Below are positions 46,822 to 57,567 of a stretch of DNA of 64,000 nt, piece after piece; within the stretch, counting starts at the first letter, position 1; every line of letters starts with the position of its first letter. The notes below the pieces were generated by a model. It was not told the DNA's origin. It saw only the letters and a list, made by a program, of their open reading frames with translations, and ran no database searches. Both the position numbers and the translations under genes were made by a program. The stretch covers positions 33,235,944 to 33,299,943 of the forward strand of contig JASWHV010000019.1 in assembly GCA_030760725.1 (NCBI GenBank), written 5' to 3'. This DNA is from Neostapfia colusana (lineage: Eukaryota > Streptophyta > Magnoliopsida > Poales > Poaceae).

Positions 46822-49656
46822 TGTATAAGCCCAAGAAAAGGGACTTGCAAAAACTTTTCATCACCTCACAACACCACAGCTTTTGTTGTGGATATTTTGT
46901 GAAGATTTGTGAAGAGCAAGTAACCTCCATCAAAAGGGTGATTAGAGGAGAAAGCCCTAACTGTCACAAAGTAGGGTTTCTACACATGAACATGAGAGGT
47001 TGAGCTCACCCCTAGACCTTATGTATTCTTGGGGAGGCTCAGCCCAAATTTCATGCAAAGCCAACACTTTTTGAGGCACTTTTGGAGGCATTTGAAAAAG
47101 AGGCCAATTTGAATGTAAATTCAAATTGCAGTAACTTTCATCACTTAAATTCAAAAGTTGGCTTCACATTCAAACTCAGCACATTTTTCTGAGTTAGACC
47201 ACCAATTTTCATCCCTGTTGGACTTCATCTTGTCGGGAGCTAAATTTGCAATAATTCAAAACTGAATTTGAATTTCAGTTCAAATATGAAGCAAATTTAG
47301 CCAAACAAAGTTCAAATTTGAGAACTCAAATTCAAACCAAGACTTGGGGGCTAAGTCTCTCATTCAATGGAAAGTAGCTGGGATATTTACAGGAGAATTT
47401 GGAAAAAAGGGGATTAGGGGGAGAGTTGGACCCACAGGTCAGTGGAAGAGCGGTTTCACAACTGGGCAGCGCTCTGTTTCTCGCTGAAGCAAGCGCTCAC
47501 CGCGCGCCAGCGAGCTGATTCCCGGACGCCACCTCCCGAGCGGCCAGGCCACAGCGTGCATCGACGAGGCGGTCGCCCAGGGATATTTCCCCCTTTGTAA
47601 CCGACTCACCCCGCTGCCTTGACTGTTCCCGAGTCCCTCGACGCAGAAACACCGCCGCACACCCAAGAACTCTCGGTTCTCCGGCGTCCGCTCGTCTCCG
47701 CAGCTAGCACGCGAGTCTGAGCTCACCCAGAGCTTCGCCGAGGCTTCCTCGACGTGATCAACGCGATAACCTGGCGTCCCACCCACGGTAAACCGACCAC
47801 GAGCTCTCTGTTTCCATTCCACACCGGATAGAGCCGCCGCAACCAAAAACTTCTAGCCCGGCCGCTAGGTTTGATCCCACGTCGAGTTGAGCGGGCCAGG
47901 AGGTTCACCTGGGAGTGTACTCCCTGTCCAACAACCCCGGCCGCATGCCATGGGGTGTGCTGGCCGGAATTTCAGTTCTTGCCGAGAGCATGCGATGTAG
48001 CCCGGTTCGGTTAAATTGGAAAGTTCGAGATGACCAGTCGAGCAATCATTCCCCAGCTGCAACAACAAGCTAGAAACGTCCGTGCGCAACCCTACGGTCA
48101 AGAACCACGGGAAACCAGCAAGAAACCACCGAGTTCCACGGGTTTTCCGTTCATCGCCGGGTTTAGACCTAGGTCGCACGGTGAAGTCCAGTTTGCCACG
48201 ACTTTGAGCAAGATCAGAAGCTGGGTCGTTGCTCCGTAGGTTGTGGCGGTGCTGTAGGAGCCAACGGAGGGGACTGTGAGGCATGACGGCACCATACCGA
48301 CGTCGCCGAACCCCTCCCGTAGACTGTCGCCGTCGCGTAACTGATTCCGGTGATCACCGGCGGGCGATAAGGGCAGCAACGGGTTCCCCGAGGAATTTCA
48401 GGCGGGGGCGGCCAATTTGGTCGAGCTCCGGTCACGGGAACAGCCTCCCGGCGAGTACTCCGGTGAGGTGGGCGGCGGGGAGCCGCGGGAGCGCGAGGTT
48501 AAAGAAGCCCCCTGGGCCCCACGTGTCGGTCTCTGCTGAAAACGCCCTGGATCTGCTGTGGCAGCGAGATCCCGTGTGACTATGCTAAAGACTCTGCGGA
48601 CCCCGTGCTAGAGGGCTGAGGTGCTGACACGTAGCCCGGGGACCCCACCCGACAGTTTAAACTTTATTTGAATTTTCAGATTTGGTTCAAACTTCAAATG
48701 CATAGAACTTTTGCTAGGAAGCTCTAAATTCAGTGAACCAAATTTTGCAGAACTCAGAATTTTGGGTACTTTCCAGCAATATCAATTTCAGCTCAGGAAA
48801 CTTAATAATTTCCAAGAATTAAATCCCTAAAATTTAAACTGTTAGGAATCTTATCTGGAGAATTACTTTATGAAAAATGCTGAAATTTGGCTGAGAGCTT
48901 CATTGGAAAATCCTTGAGTCACAGTAAAATTTTCAGACTCACCCAAGTTCATTTAGTCCCCCTAATGGGGTGATTAAGTAAACTGCCCTGAGAAAATAGA
49001 AAAATGTACAGAAACATTTTTCAGATTTTCTCAAATCTTGTTTAGGGCATAACCTCCTCTAGAATTCTTCAAATGACATGAAACCAATTCCATTAGAACC
49101 ATCTTAAATCCTAGTTTCCAGAAAGGAATGGTTGGAGCCATGAAAACCCCTGGAATTCCATTGAAGCTCTAATATTGACCAAATAGGTTTTTATTTGTAC
49201 AAGGCTCAAATGAACTTTGTTTCAAATGAAACTTGGTTAAGACTCTGGTTAGGACCCCACCAAGCCACCATAAAAATTTCAGAGCCAAAGGGGAGGGCTA
49301 GCTAGAGTTATAGGAATTACTTATTCAAGTTTACACATTGCATTTGAAATGACATGTAGTATCTCATTAACGTGTAGTCGCTGAAGGCGAGGAGACTCCG
49401 GAAGTGCTCGAATTCCTCCTTCCGGACGAAGACCTAACCACTGACCAGCAGCAATAAGGCAAGCCCCAGTTTGCATTAACCATTTTATAAAATTTGGCTT
49501 TGTTTACATGTTTAGTGTGAGGTATGGATGTGCATTAGGTGTAGGCTGGATGAAACCCAAATGCATAACCAGATGGTTCCTGAAAGAGTCAGGGTAGTGT
49601 CTAAGTCCTAGAGTAGACAGGCTATGCTTAATGATTCATAGGACTTCGGTACAAGT

Positions 49657-49677
49657 CGAGTAGTTGGAATCTACTCG
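49657..49677 (+). promoter_or_regulatory. Second LTR hairpin, element E
   Basis: CGAGTAG and CTACTCG form a perfect 7-bp stem around TTGGAAT. Element F has the same stem at 60402-60421; I do not find it in A-D. Confidence 0.6.
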
Positions 49678-50444
49678 CGAGTTTAGGCTTGGGACACACG
49701 GGATTGGTTCGAGTGATGTGAGATTACTTTAGTAATGAAAATGAGACTAGGCAGGGGCTAGGGCGCACCAAGAGGAAGTCTTGTGTGCGCAGCCCTGTCC
49801 ATGTCGATTGAGGACCGATCCGTGTGCGGCCCACGCTGATCAAGTTTGAACGTACCGAAGGCATATCGGATATATGGGCCCCTATAAACCAATGTAACCT
49901 AAACCTCCGGGCGTCGAGGCATAACGCACCGATTTATAGGTGTAGGCTGAGGGCAGCAAGGTGGAAATCTGCTAATGGGCATAGAGAGATGCTCTGTGTA
50001 GGGAACCTCCTGCCCGTTTCGGTGCGACCGGTTCGACGTTTGGGCTGTTGGGCGAAAGGTTGTCCCGTACGGCGTCGAGTGAGTGTGCTGTGCAGTTCCA
50101 CGGGTGGGCGTACGTGACGTGCTCTTTGGGTCTCCCTGCAGGTGTATATCGAGTCGATTCGCCGTCCCTCGCGGTGAAGAGTACCACTTGGTCACTGAGT
50201 CGTGACGTAGGCTAATATATGAAACGTGATAATCCAATATTGCTGTCATGATATAATTGTATTGCTACTTGTGTGCCACCAAATATTGCTTACTAAATTT
50301 AAGATTCATGAACTGTTAACTTGTGGCTAAAAGATGAACTAAGGATCAACTATAGGCGTGTCCATTTGCGGAAATTTTACCATCCCGTGTTCATTGTACC
50401 CTACATGTAGAGTTTCATGTCTAGGCGAGTCGGTTAAGTCTTGT

Positions 50445-50460
50445 TGAGCCATCGTGCTCA
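50445..50460 (+). promoter_or_regulatory. Conserved LTR hairpin, element E
   Basis: TGAGC and GCTCA around CATCGT, 383 nt before the LTR end. The fifth pair is C-G where A-D have T-A. Confidence 0.62.
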
Positions 50461-50682
50461 TGAATGCTGCTTAAGTGTTTTTCAGGTGAGGAGCCACTCA
50501 CGGACTCGGGGTACGAGTCCACCGGCGAGGGTTACCCTCCGTCGGGGACCACGGCTGAGTGGGAGCCGTACACGCCGCGCTGAGATGAGGAGTGCAGCTA
50601 GTGTGGGGTTGCCCTAGGGCTTGGCAACCGACTTTTGCTAGATAAGTGGGTGTGAGTTGTACAAATTAGACTTCCGCTGTGT

Positions 50683-50688
50683 AATAAA
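50683..50688 (+). terminator. Candidate poly(A) signal, element E
   Basis: AATAAA 223 nt after the hairpin, directly following AGACTTCCGCTGT, a motif also present in A. Confidence 0.55.
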
Positions 50689-50843
50689 GACACTAGTTTG
50701 TAACTGAGTATTGTACCAGTTTGTACAGTTTCAGTTGGTTTTCTTATGTAATACAATGTATCCTTATGATGTGTGCTGTCGGGTGTCGCATCGTGCGGCA
50801 CCACCCTCTGCGATCCTGGATGAGCAGATTCCGGTCCGCCACA

Positions 50844-52823
50844 GCCTGGTATTAGAGCGGCATTGGGGATAGCACAGTAATTAAGGACTGTATTATGGGA
50901 AAATTTAGGTTACGGTGAGGATTCGGTAGTTTGCCCAAGTAAGGACTATATTAGCATAGTTACTTAAAGTGGCAAGACTAACATATGTGTTATAATTCTG
51001 AATTTTAATTATGTAACGACGCACCTACGCTCTGGAAAGAATGGTAAGGAACGCCACTGAAAGCGGTTCAATTTCGGTTAGCTTCCCTGACGAGGAACGT
51101 GGTTCAGGGATTGGTCTCACAGCTTGGTGTGAGACGTCAATATGAAACTCTTGGACTCTTCATGTTCCTGAGTTCATATGAAACGCTGATCCCTAGCGTG
51201 CATTAGGCAAGTAAGTGGAGACCCCATCGCATGGTCAGTAACACGAGAGTGTGTTCGTCTGGAAGTAGCCCAGGAGGATATACGCAGCGCTTGCCATCGG
51301 CGTGCCCTGCAGGGCAGTAGGTGGTATCCGTTGGGTTGATAACATTCCCAACCGTGACGACCCGTTCATGATATACTCGTGTTCCCCGTCATGTGGTGTT
51401 GAAACACGATTACGTACCTTGAGACGTGACTTAACTCAAGGACGGCCGTATGACAATGATACGGGCGTTTGTATTTACTTTTGAATATGGTCCTGCCTGA
51501 AATGGAAACAACCATTGAGTGCATCATTATTGTGTGGTCTTCTGCAGGTACTAACCACGTATGTATTCCGTGTAGTAAACGTGTGCGAGAGGCCGTTTAG
51601 TGCCACAACTGAGACGTATATGCCGGTATAATCCGGTTAGGATTTCCTTTTGTTAGGAACGTAGTACCGACATATCATAGGCATGTGCATGAAAGATAAT
51701 GATAACAAGGAATTAAAATCACTAAGTTTCAACATTTAGGACCCTGGTTGGGTAGAAAAATTCAATAGTGGATCAGTGTAGCTCAAAGGGGATTGAAAAA
51801 CAGAGTGCTCTGTTTTGGGCATCAAGTTTGCTGAACTTTGACAGGGCATAACTCACAGATTATTTAGCCAATGGTGGTGTGGGAGATAGTTCTGGAATGC
51901 TGTTTTAGCACTCTACAACTTTGTTGTAGACATCCAGGGCTGAATCACACCTTAAGATGGCTTAAATCCCAGAGGATTCTAAACTGTCCAGAACCAGGAC
52001 AGATTTGAAACACTCTCTGGACTGTTCTGTTTTTCAAGCATAACTTCCTGTATAAAAATCTAAAATTATCATATGACACATCGTTGGAAAGGTTAGGAAA
52101 GGTTTTGCATCTTTGTAATTCAAAGTTTCTGTATTTGCAGCACGGAATTCAGTGGAAATATGAGTTGAAAACAGCAACTTCCCAAAGGAGGTGCTGTTGA
52201 AATTTTTCCAGAAATTCTGTTAACTTTGAATTACCAAAACTTTTAAACCAGAGCTGATCTGGGGGCAAATAAAGACTCGTTGGAAATATACTGAAGTTGA
52301 CTTTAACTGTGGTATTCAGCTTGAGTCATGATAATGCCCAGAACCAGATCAAAATCTGGGATATGTAGAAACTGGTCATTCTGGCAGAGGAATGACAGTT
52401 GAACTTATTGGAGAGATTGTTGTACCTAGGGGGTTTAAGTACTTCCAAGGGGGTAGAACATACTCATGAGAGGTTATCTTCAAATAGTTAAAGATTTGAG
52501 TATATGTCTTACTCAAGTTTCTTTTGCTAGAGACCATGTTTGTGTCGTATTGAAGATAAAAGGGTAGTATACGTGATGACAAAGCGATATTAACGTCTCG
52601 TAGTGACCAAACCTAGTTTTGATGAACTTCCAAAGAGGAGGTTCATCAAGTTGGATTTAACTAGCTTGTATTTGGTCTGGTAATGGTGTAGCTTGTGCAA
52701 AGTTATTACATTATCCGTATACGAGATGTATCGCATGTTTTAATGTCGTTATGTTTTACGCCTATTTTATTGGACTGCATGCAATATGTTGCGAGACTGA
52801 TGTTTATTGTCGTATGGTTGCAG
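50844..52823 (+). other. Leader of element E (about 2 kb, no ORF0)
   Basis: No credible ORF. Segments are shared with F's leader, for example CAGAAATTCTGTTAACTTTG at about 52210 and 62800, so the leader is a family feature and not a foreign insert. It is rich in loosely repeated CATAACTT-containing modules. Confidence 0.65.
50847..50862 (+). other. Primer binding site of element E
   Basis: TGGTATTAGAGCGG, three bases after the LTR end; less like the tRNA-Met complement than in B. Confidence 0.75.
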
Positions 52824-55800
52824 ATGGTTCGCACTCGGACCACGCATGAGATTGGTGGCTCTAGCCAGCAGGGAGGCGATGACTCCCAGCCACCTGCCTA
52901 CGACAGCACCCCGCAGCAGCAACCACCGCTGCCGCCTCCGCTTACCTTAGCGGATGTGATAGCGGCACTGGTGGGTGGTCGTGAGGAGCAGACTGACCTG
53001 CTCCGAACGATCGTGCAGAATACGTCCCAGGCGGGGGGGCGTCAAGAGAGGAGGCCTCGTGAGCCCCGTGAGGTGACGTACTCGGACTTCATGAGTACGC
53101 ACCCTCCGGTGTTCACAGAAGCCGCAGAACCACTGGAGGCCGACAACTGGCTGCGGACAATCAAGTCCAAATTCGGGCTGCTCCAATGTACGGAGCGGCA
53201 AAAGACTCTGTTCGCGGTGCAGCAGCTTCACGGTGCCGCTGATGTGTGGTGGGCGAACTATGTCGCCTCACGTCCGGTTGGCCAATGCCTTGGAGTGGGA
53301 GGAATTCCGGGAGGCATTCCGCGCCTATCATATCTCTCCCAGGATAATGAAGAGGAAGTTCCAAGAATTCTTGGAACTGAAGCAGGGCGGGAGGAGTGCC
53401 CATGACTACTCCCGTGCCTTCAACCATCTGGCGCAATATGCGTCGGACTACGTCTCCACCGAGGAGAAGAAACGGGAGCACTTCTATCGAGGGTTACACC
53501 CCGAGATGAAGACGCATCTCGTTCAATGGAATTGCGGCACCTTCAACGACCTTGTCAATGCCACGATAATGCAAGAAGATGCTCAGCGGGAGTTGGCAGC
53601 TGAGCAGCAGAAGCGCAGCACTCCACCAAGCAGTGGGGGTGGCGCTCCCCAGAAGTACCACATGGTGTATCGGACACCATCCGGGCAGCAGTGGCATCCA
53701 CCGGCGCGTCCTCAGCAGTTCGGGGGATGTTCTTTCCAGTCACCCCCATTCCGACCGCTGATGCCACCACCGCGACCGCAACAGCAGCAGCAGACGGCAC
53801 CCCGGGCGTTTCCACCGCCACAACGCGCCCCGGGTTTCCGTCCGCCGTTCAGCGGAGGACCACCTCGCTTCACTTGCTTCACGTGTGGCCAGGCGGGCCA
53901 TTTCGCGAAGGACTATCCCCAGGGGCAGCAGAGCAGCGGGCAAGCCCAGTTCCAGGGCGGTGCTCAAGGCCGACCTCCGGTCAAGAAGGTTGGTCAGCGG
54001 ACTAGGGGCGTTCGCAACCTCGACAATGAGGACGCGCCACAGGGAGACAACGTGCTGGCGGGTACGTTCACTCTCAACGATCAAGCCATCATCATATTAT
54101 TTGATTCTGGTGCAACCCACAACTTTATAAGTGCATCATATGTGGTTAAGCATCAACTGGAAGCCTTTCCAACCGAGTGTTCTTATATGATCTGCTCACC
54201 GGGAGGAAAGATTTCAGCAACTATGATGGTTCCGAAAGCACCTTTGTGCTTAGGTGGGAATATATATCCCACCACTATGATTATTCTTGAGGGACAGAAG
54301 ATTGATGTAATCTTAGGGATGACATGGCTCAGCTACCATGGCACTGTCCTGAAAACATTAACACGGACGGTTCACCTTAACTCCCCACTACACCATCCAC
54401 AGTCCCTCATATTAGACAATCCAGTCCAGGAAGTTTCAGAAATCCATAATACTGAAACTCTCAAATTAGAGGACATCCCCGTAGTCCGGGAATACCCCGA
54501 CGTGTTTCCGGATGATCTTCCGGGCATGCCACCTGAGCGGGATGTCGAGTTCAAGATCGAGCTTGCACCCGGGACTACTCCTATCTCCCGGAGGCCATAC
54601 AAAATGGCTCCGAACGAGCTGGCTGAACTGAAAGAGCATCTCAATGATCTGTTGAGGAAAGGTTTCATTAGGCCGAGTTCCTCGCCTTGGGGATGCTCGG
54701 CGATGTTCGTGAAGAAGAAGGACGAAACCTTGAGGCTGTGTGTGGACTACTGGCCGCTCAACGCCGTCACCATCAAGAATAAGTACCCACTGCCCCGCAT
54801 TGACATTTTGTTTGATCAACTTGTGGGTGCAAGTGTGTTCTCCAAGATTGACCTTCGCTCTGGATATCATCAGATAAAGATCCGGGCGGAGGATATCCCG
54901 AAGACGGCTTTCTCGATGAGATATGGCTTATACGAATATCTCGTCATGTCTTTTGGTCTCACAAATGCTCCAGCACATTTCATTTATCTCATGAACTCGG
55001 TGTTCATGCCGGAGCTGGATAAGTTCGTAGTGGTGTTCATTGATGATATCTTGGTTTACTCCAAGACAGAAGCAGAACACGCTGAACACTTGAGGATCGT
55101 TCTTCAACGATTGCGAGACCACAAACTCTATGCCAAGTTCAGCAAATGTGAGTTTTGGATCAGACAAGTGCCATTTCTGGGACATATCATCTCAGCGGAA
55201 GGTATTGCGGTTGACCCAAGCAAAATAGAGCAAGTGCTGAAATGGAAGGCTCCCACTTCGGTCCATGAAGTCAGAAGCTTCCTCGGCTTAGCAGGATACT
55301 ATCGGAGGTTCATTCCAAGCTTTTCCAAGCTTGCTAAGCCGATGAAAGAGTTGCTGAAGAAGGGAAAAATATATGTTTGGGACACGGCGTGTGAAGGAGC
55401 GTTCCAAGCATTAGTAAAGCATCTCACAACAGCCCCGGTCTTAGCTCAACCGGATACAACTAAGACCTTGGACGTGTATTGTGATGCGTCCAGCATTGGG
55501 CTCGGCTGCGTGTTGATGCAGGAAGGACGTGTGGTCGCATATGGCTCACGCCAACTTCGGAACCATGAGCAGCATTACCCAACTCATGATCTTGAGCTTG
55601 CTGCTTTGGTTTTGGCGTTGAAAATGTGGAGGCACTATCTCCTAGGGAATTTCGTGTATCTCTACACCGACCACAAGAGCTTGAAGTACATTTTCACCCA
55701 GAAGGAGCTGAATATGAGGCAAAAAGGTGGTTAGAATTAATCAAAGATTATGAGATTAAGATTCATTACCACCCCGGCAAGGCGAATGTGGTTGCCGACG

Positions 55801-57347
55801 CGCTGAGTCGGAAATAACATGTCCATAACCTCACCATTAAACCGGTGGAGGAGGGAGAGCCGAGTTTATACTTGGTTCCTTATGGATCGCTTTACAACCT
55901 TGCCCTCATCCCTACTATTAGGGAGGACATCATTGCAGCTCAGAAGATTGATAAGGGCATGGCACATCTCCGGAGACGGATAGACAATGGGGAGATCAAA
56001 TGTTTCCGGAAGGATGATGAGGGGACGCTGTGGTTCAATGACCACATAGTCGTGCCCCGGGATATGGAGCTGAGGAAAAAGATCCTTGATGAAGCTCTTG
56101 TCCAAATACTCCATTCATCCGGGCAGCAACAAAATGTACCAAGATTTTAAAAATAAATTTTGGTGGACACGGATGAAGCGGGAAGTGGCTAAGTACGTAT
56201 CTGAGTGTGATACGTGTAGACGAGTGAAAGCGGATCATATGAGGAAATCAGGGCTGCTGCAACCCCTGAAAATTCCAGCATGGAAATGGGAAGATGTGAG
56301 CATGGATTTCATTGTGGGATTACCCCTAACTTCCAACAAGCATGATTCCATTTGGGTGATCGTTGACCGGTTAACCAAGTCGGCTCACTTTATTCCGGTG
56401 CATACACATTTCCATGCCAACAGATACGCGGAGTTATATATTGCAAGAATCCTATGCTTGCATGGAGTACCCAAGACCATAGTCTCAGACCGAGGTGCAT
56501 TATTTGTATCTCACTTTTGGGAGCAGTTACACGCTGATTTGGGTACTAAGCTGATTAGAAGCTCCACCTATCACCCTCAGACAGACGGGCAAACAGAGAG
56601 GGTGAACCAAGTACTGGAAGATACGTTGAGAGCATGCGCCATACACCACGGTAGGAACTGGGATGATCACCTACCGTTGGCAGAATTCTTGTACAATAAC
56701 GGCTATCAGGCGAGTATCAAGATGGCACCATATGAAGCTCTCTACGGTCGCAAGCGAAGAGCTACACTGATAAGAGGCGTAGACCACTGCACTTTGGCGT
56801 TGATGTGGTGAACGACGCCGAAGAGCGCGTTCAGACGATTCAAGCCAACTTGAAGGCCGCTCAATCCCGGCAGAAAAGCTACGCTGATAAGAGGCATAGA
56901 CCGCTGCACTTTGGCGTCGGAGAGCACGTGCACCTCCGTGTGTCTCCGATTAAGGGCGTTCACCGGTTCGGTGTGAAGGGGAAGCTCGCTCCCCGTTTCA
57001 TTGGACCCTATGCTATCACCGAGAAGTGCGGAACAGCGGCGTATAGGCTGGAGCTACCGGCATATCTTGCTGGTGTTTACGACGTTTTCCATGTTTCACA
57101 ACTGCGAAAATGTCTGAATCATACAGCCGCTGTTCCTACTGAAGTCATCGGCGAGTTGCAACCGGATTTGACGTATGAAGAATATCCGGTGGCAATTATT
57201 GATGAGAAAGCCCGGACCACGCGTAGCCAAACGTTTTGGTTCTACAAGATACTCTGGAGTAACCACACCGCCGAAGAAGCGACGTGGGAGAGCGAGGAAT
57301 TCCTTCACTCAGATTACCCGGAGTTCATGGCATCTCAACACGGGTGA
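52824..57347 (+). pseudogene. gag-pol polyprotein of element E, disrupted
   Basis: I take the start at ATG 52824 (MVRTRTTHEIGG), because upstream in-frame codons look like leader. Gag has a Pro/Gln-rich linker and a zinc knuckle whose last Cys is Tyr (codon 53914-53916), giving CCHY. Protease DSGA is at 54103, RT FIDD at 55042-55047, RNase H CDAS near 55480, integrase HHCC about 56100-56220 with DDE core from about 56300, and the chromodomain-like tail about 57172-57330. Lesions: frameshifts near 53270, 55722, 56095 and 56800, and a stop at 55815. Near 56760 a misplaced 45-bp copy of downstream sequence replaces the part that in A-D follows GRKCRT. Confidence 0.93.
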
Positions 57348-57395
57348 GTTCCTATTACATCGCTGTCTCTTCTTTTGTGATCTCGGGACGAGATT

Positions 57396-57409
57396 CTTTT
57401 AGGGGGGGA
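57396..57409 (+). other. Polypurine tract of element E
   Basis: A purine run with seven or more G directly before the LTR start TGTAAGAGCCC. Confidence 0.85.
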
Positions 57410-57567
57410 TGTAAGAGCCCAAGAAAAGGGACTTTCAAAAACTTTTCATCACCTCACAACACCACAGCTTTTGTTGTGGATATTTTGTGAAGATTTGTGA
57501 AGAGCAAGTAACCTCCATCAAAAGGGTGATTAGAGGGGAAAGCCCTAACTGTCACAAAGTAGGGTTT
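57410..57567 (+). repeat. 3' LTR of element E, first 158 bp
   Basis: It matches 46822-46978. After AGGGTTT the sequence switches to F. GGTTT (57563-57567) is the TSD candidate of F. Confidence 0.92.

Larger units (their letters stand above)
46822..50843 (+). repeat. 5' LTR of element E
   Basis: From TGTATAAGCCC to CCGCCACA (4022 bp). A GC-rich block (about 47440-48650) resembles a U3/5'-UTR region and contains incidental ORFs on both strands. An AT-rich stretch follows. The last kilobase has a hairpin (49657-49677), GAGGACCG (49810-49817), a TATAAA (49883-49888), the conserved hairpin (50445-50460) and AATAAA (50683-50688). Confidence 0.92.
46822..57567 (+). mobile_element. Element E: Ty3/gypsy (Tekay-type), no ORF0
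   Basis: 5' LTR (46822-50843), PBS, long leader, gag-pol (52824-57347), PPT, and the first 158 bp of the 3' LTR (57410-57567) before F interrupts it. The LTRs differ at 4 of about 157 aligned positions by hand count. The remainder of the 3' LTR should follow F, outside the window. Confidence 0.92.

Noticed and set aside
52695..52823. Upstream extension of E gag to ATG 52695
   Set aside because: The extra 43 residues are hydrophobic leader sequence unlike gag; ATG 52824 gives a start (MVRTRT) comparable to that of related elements.
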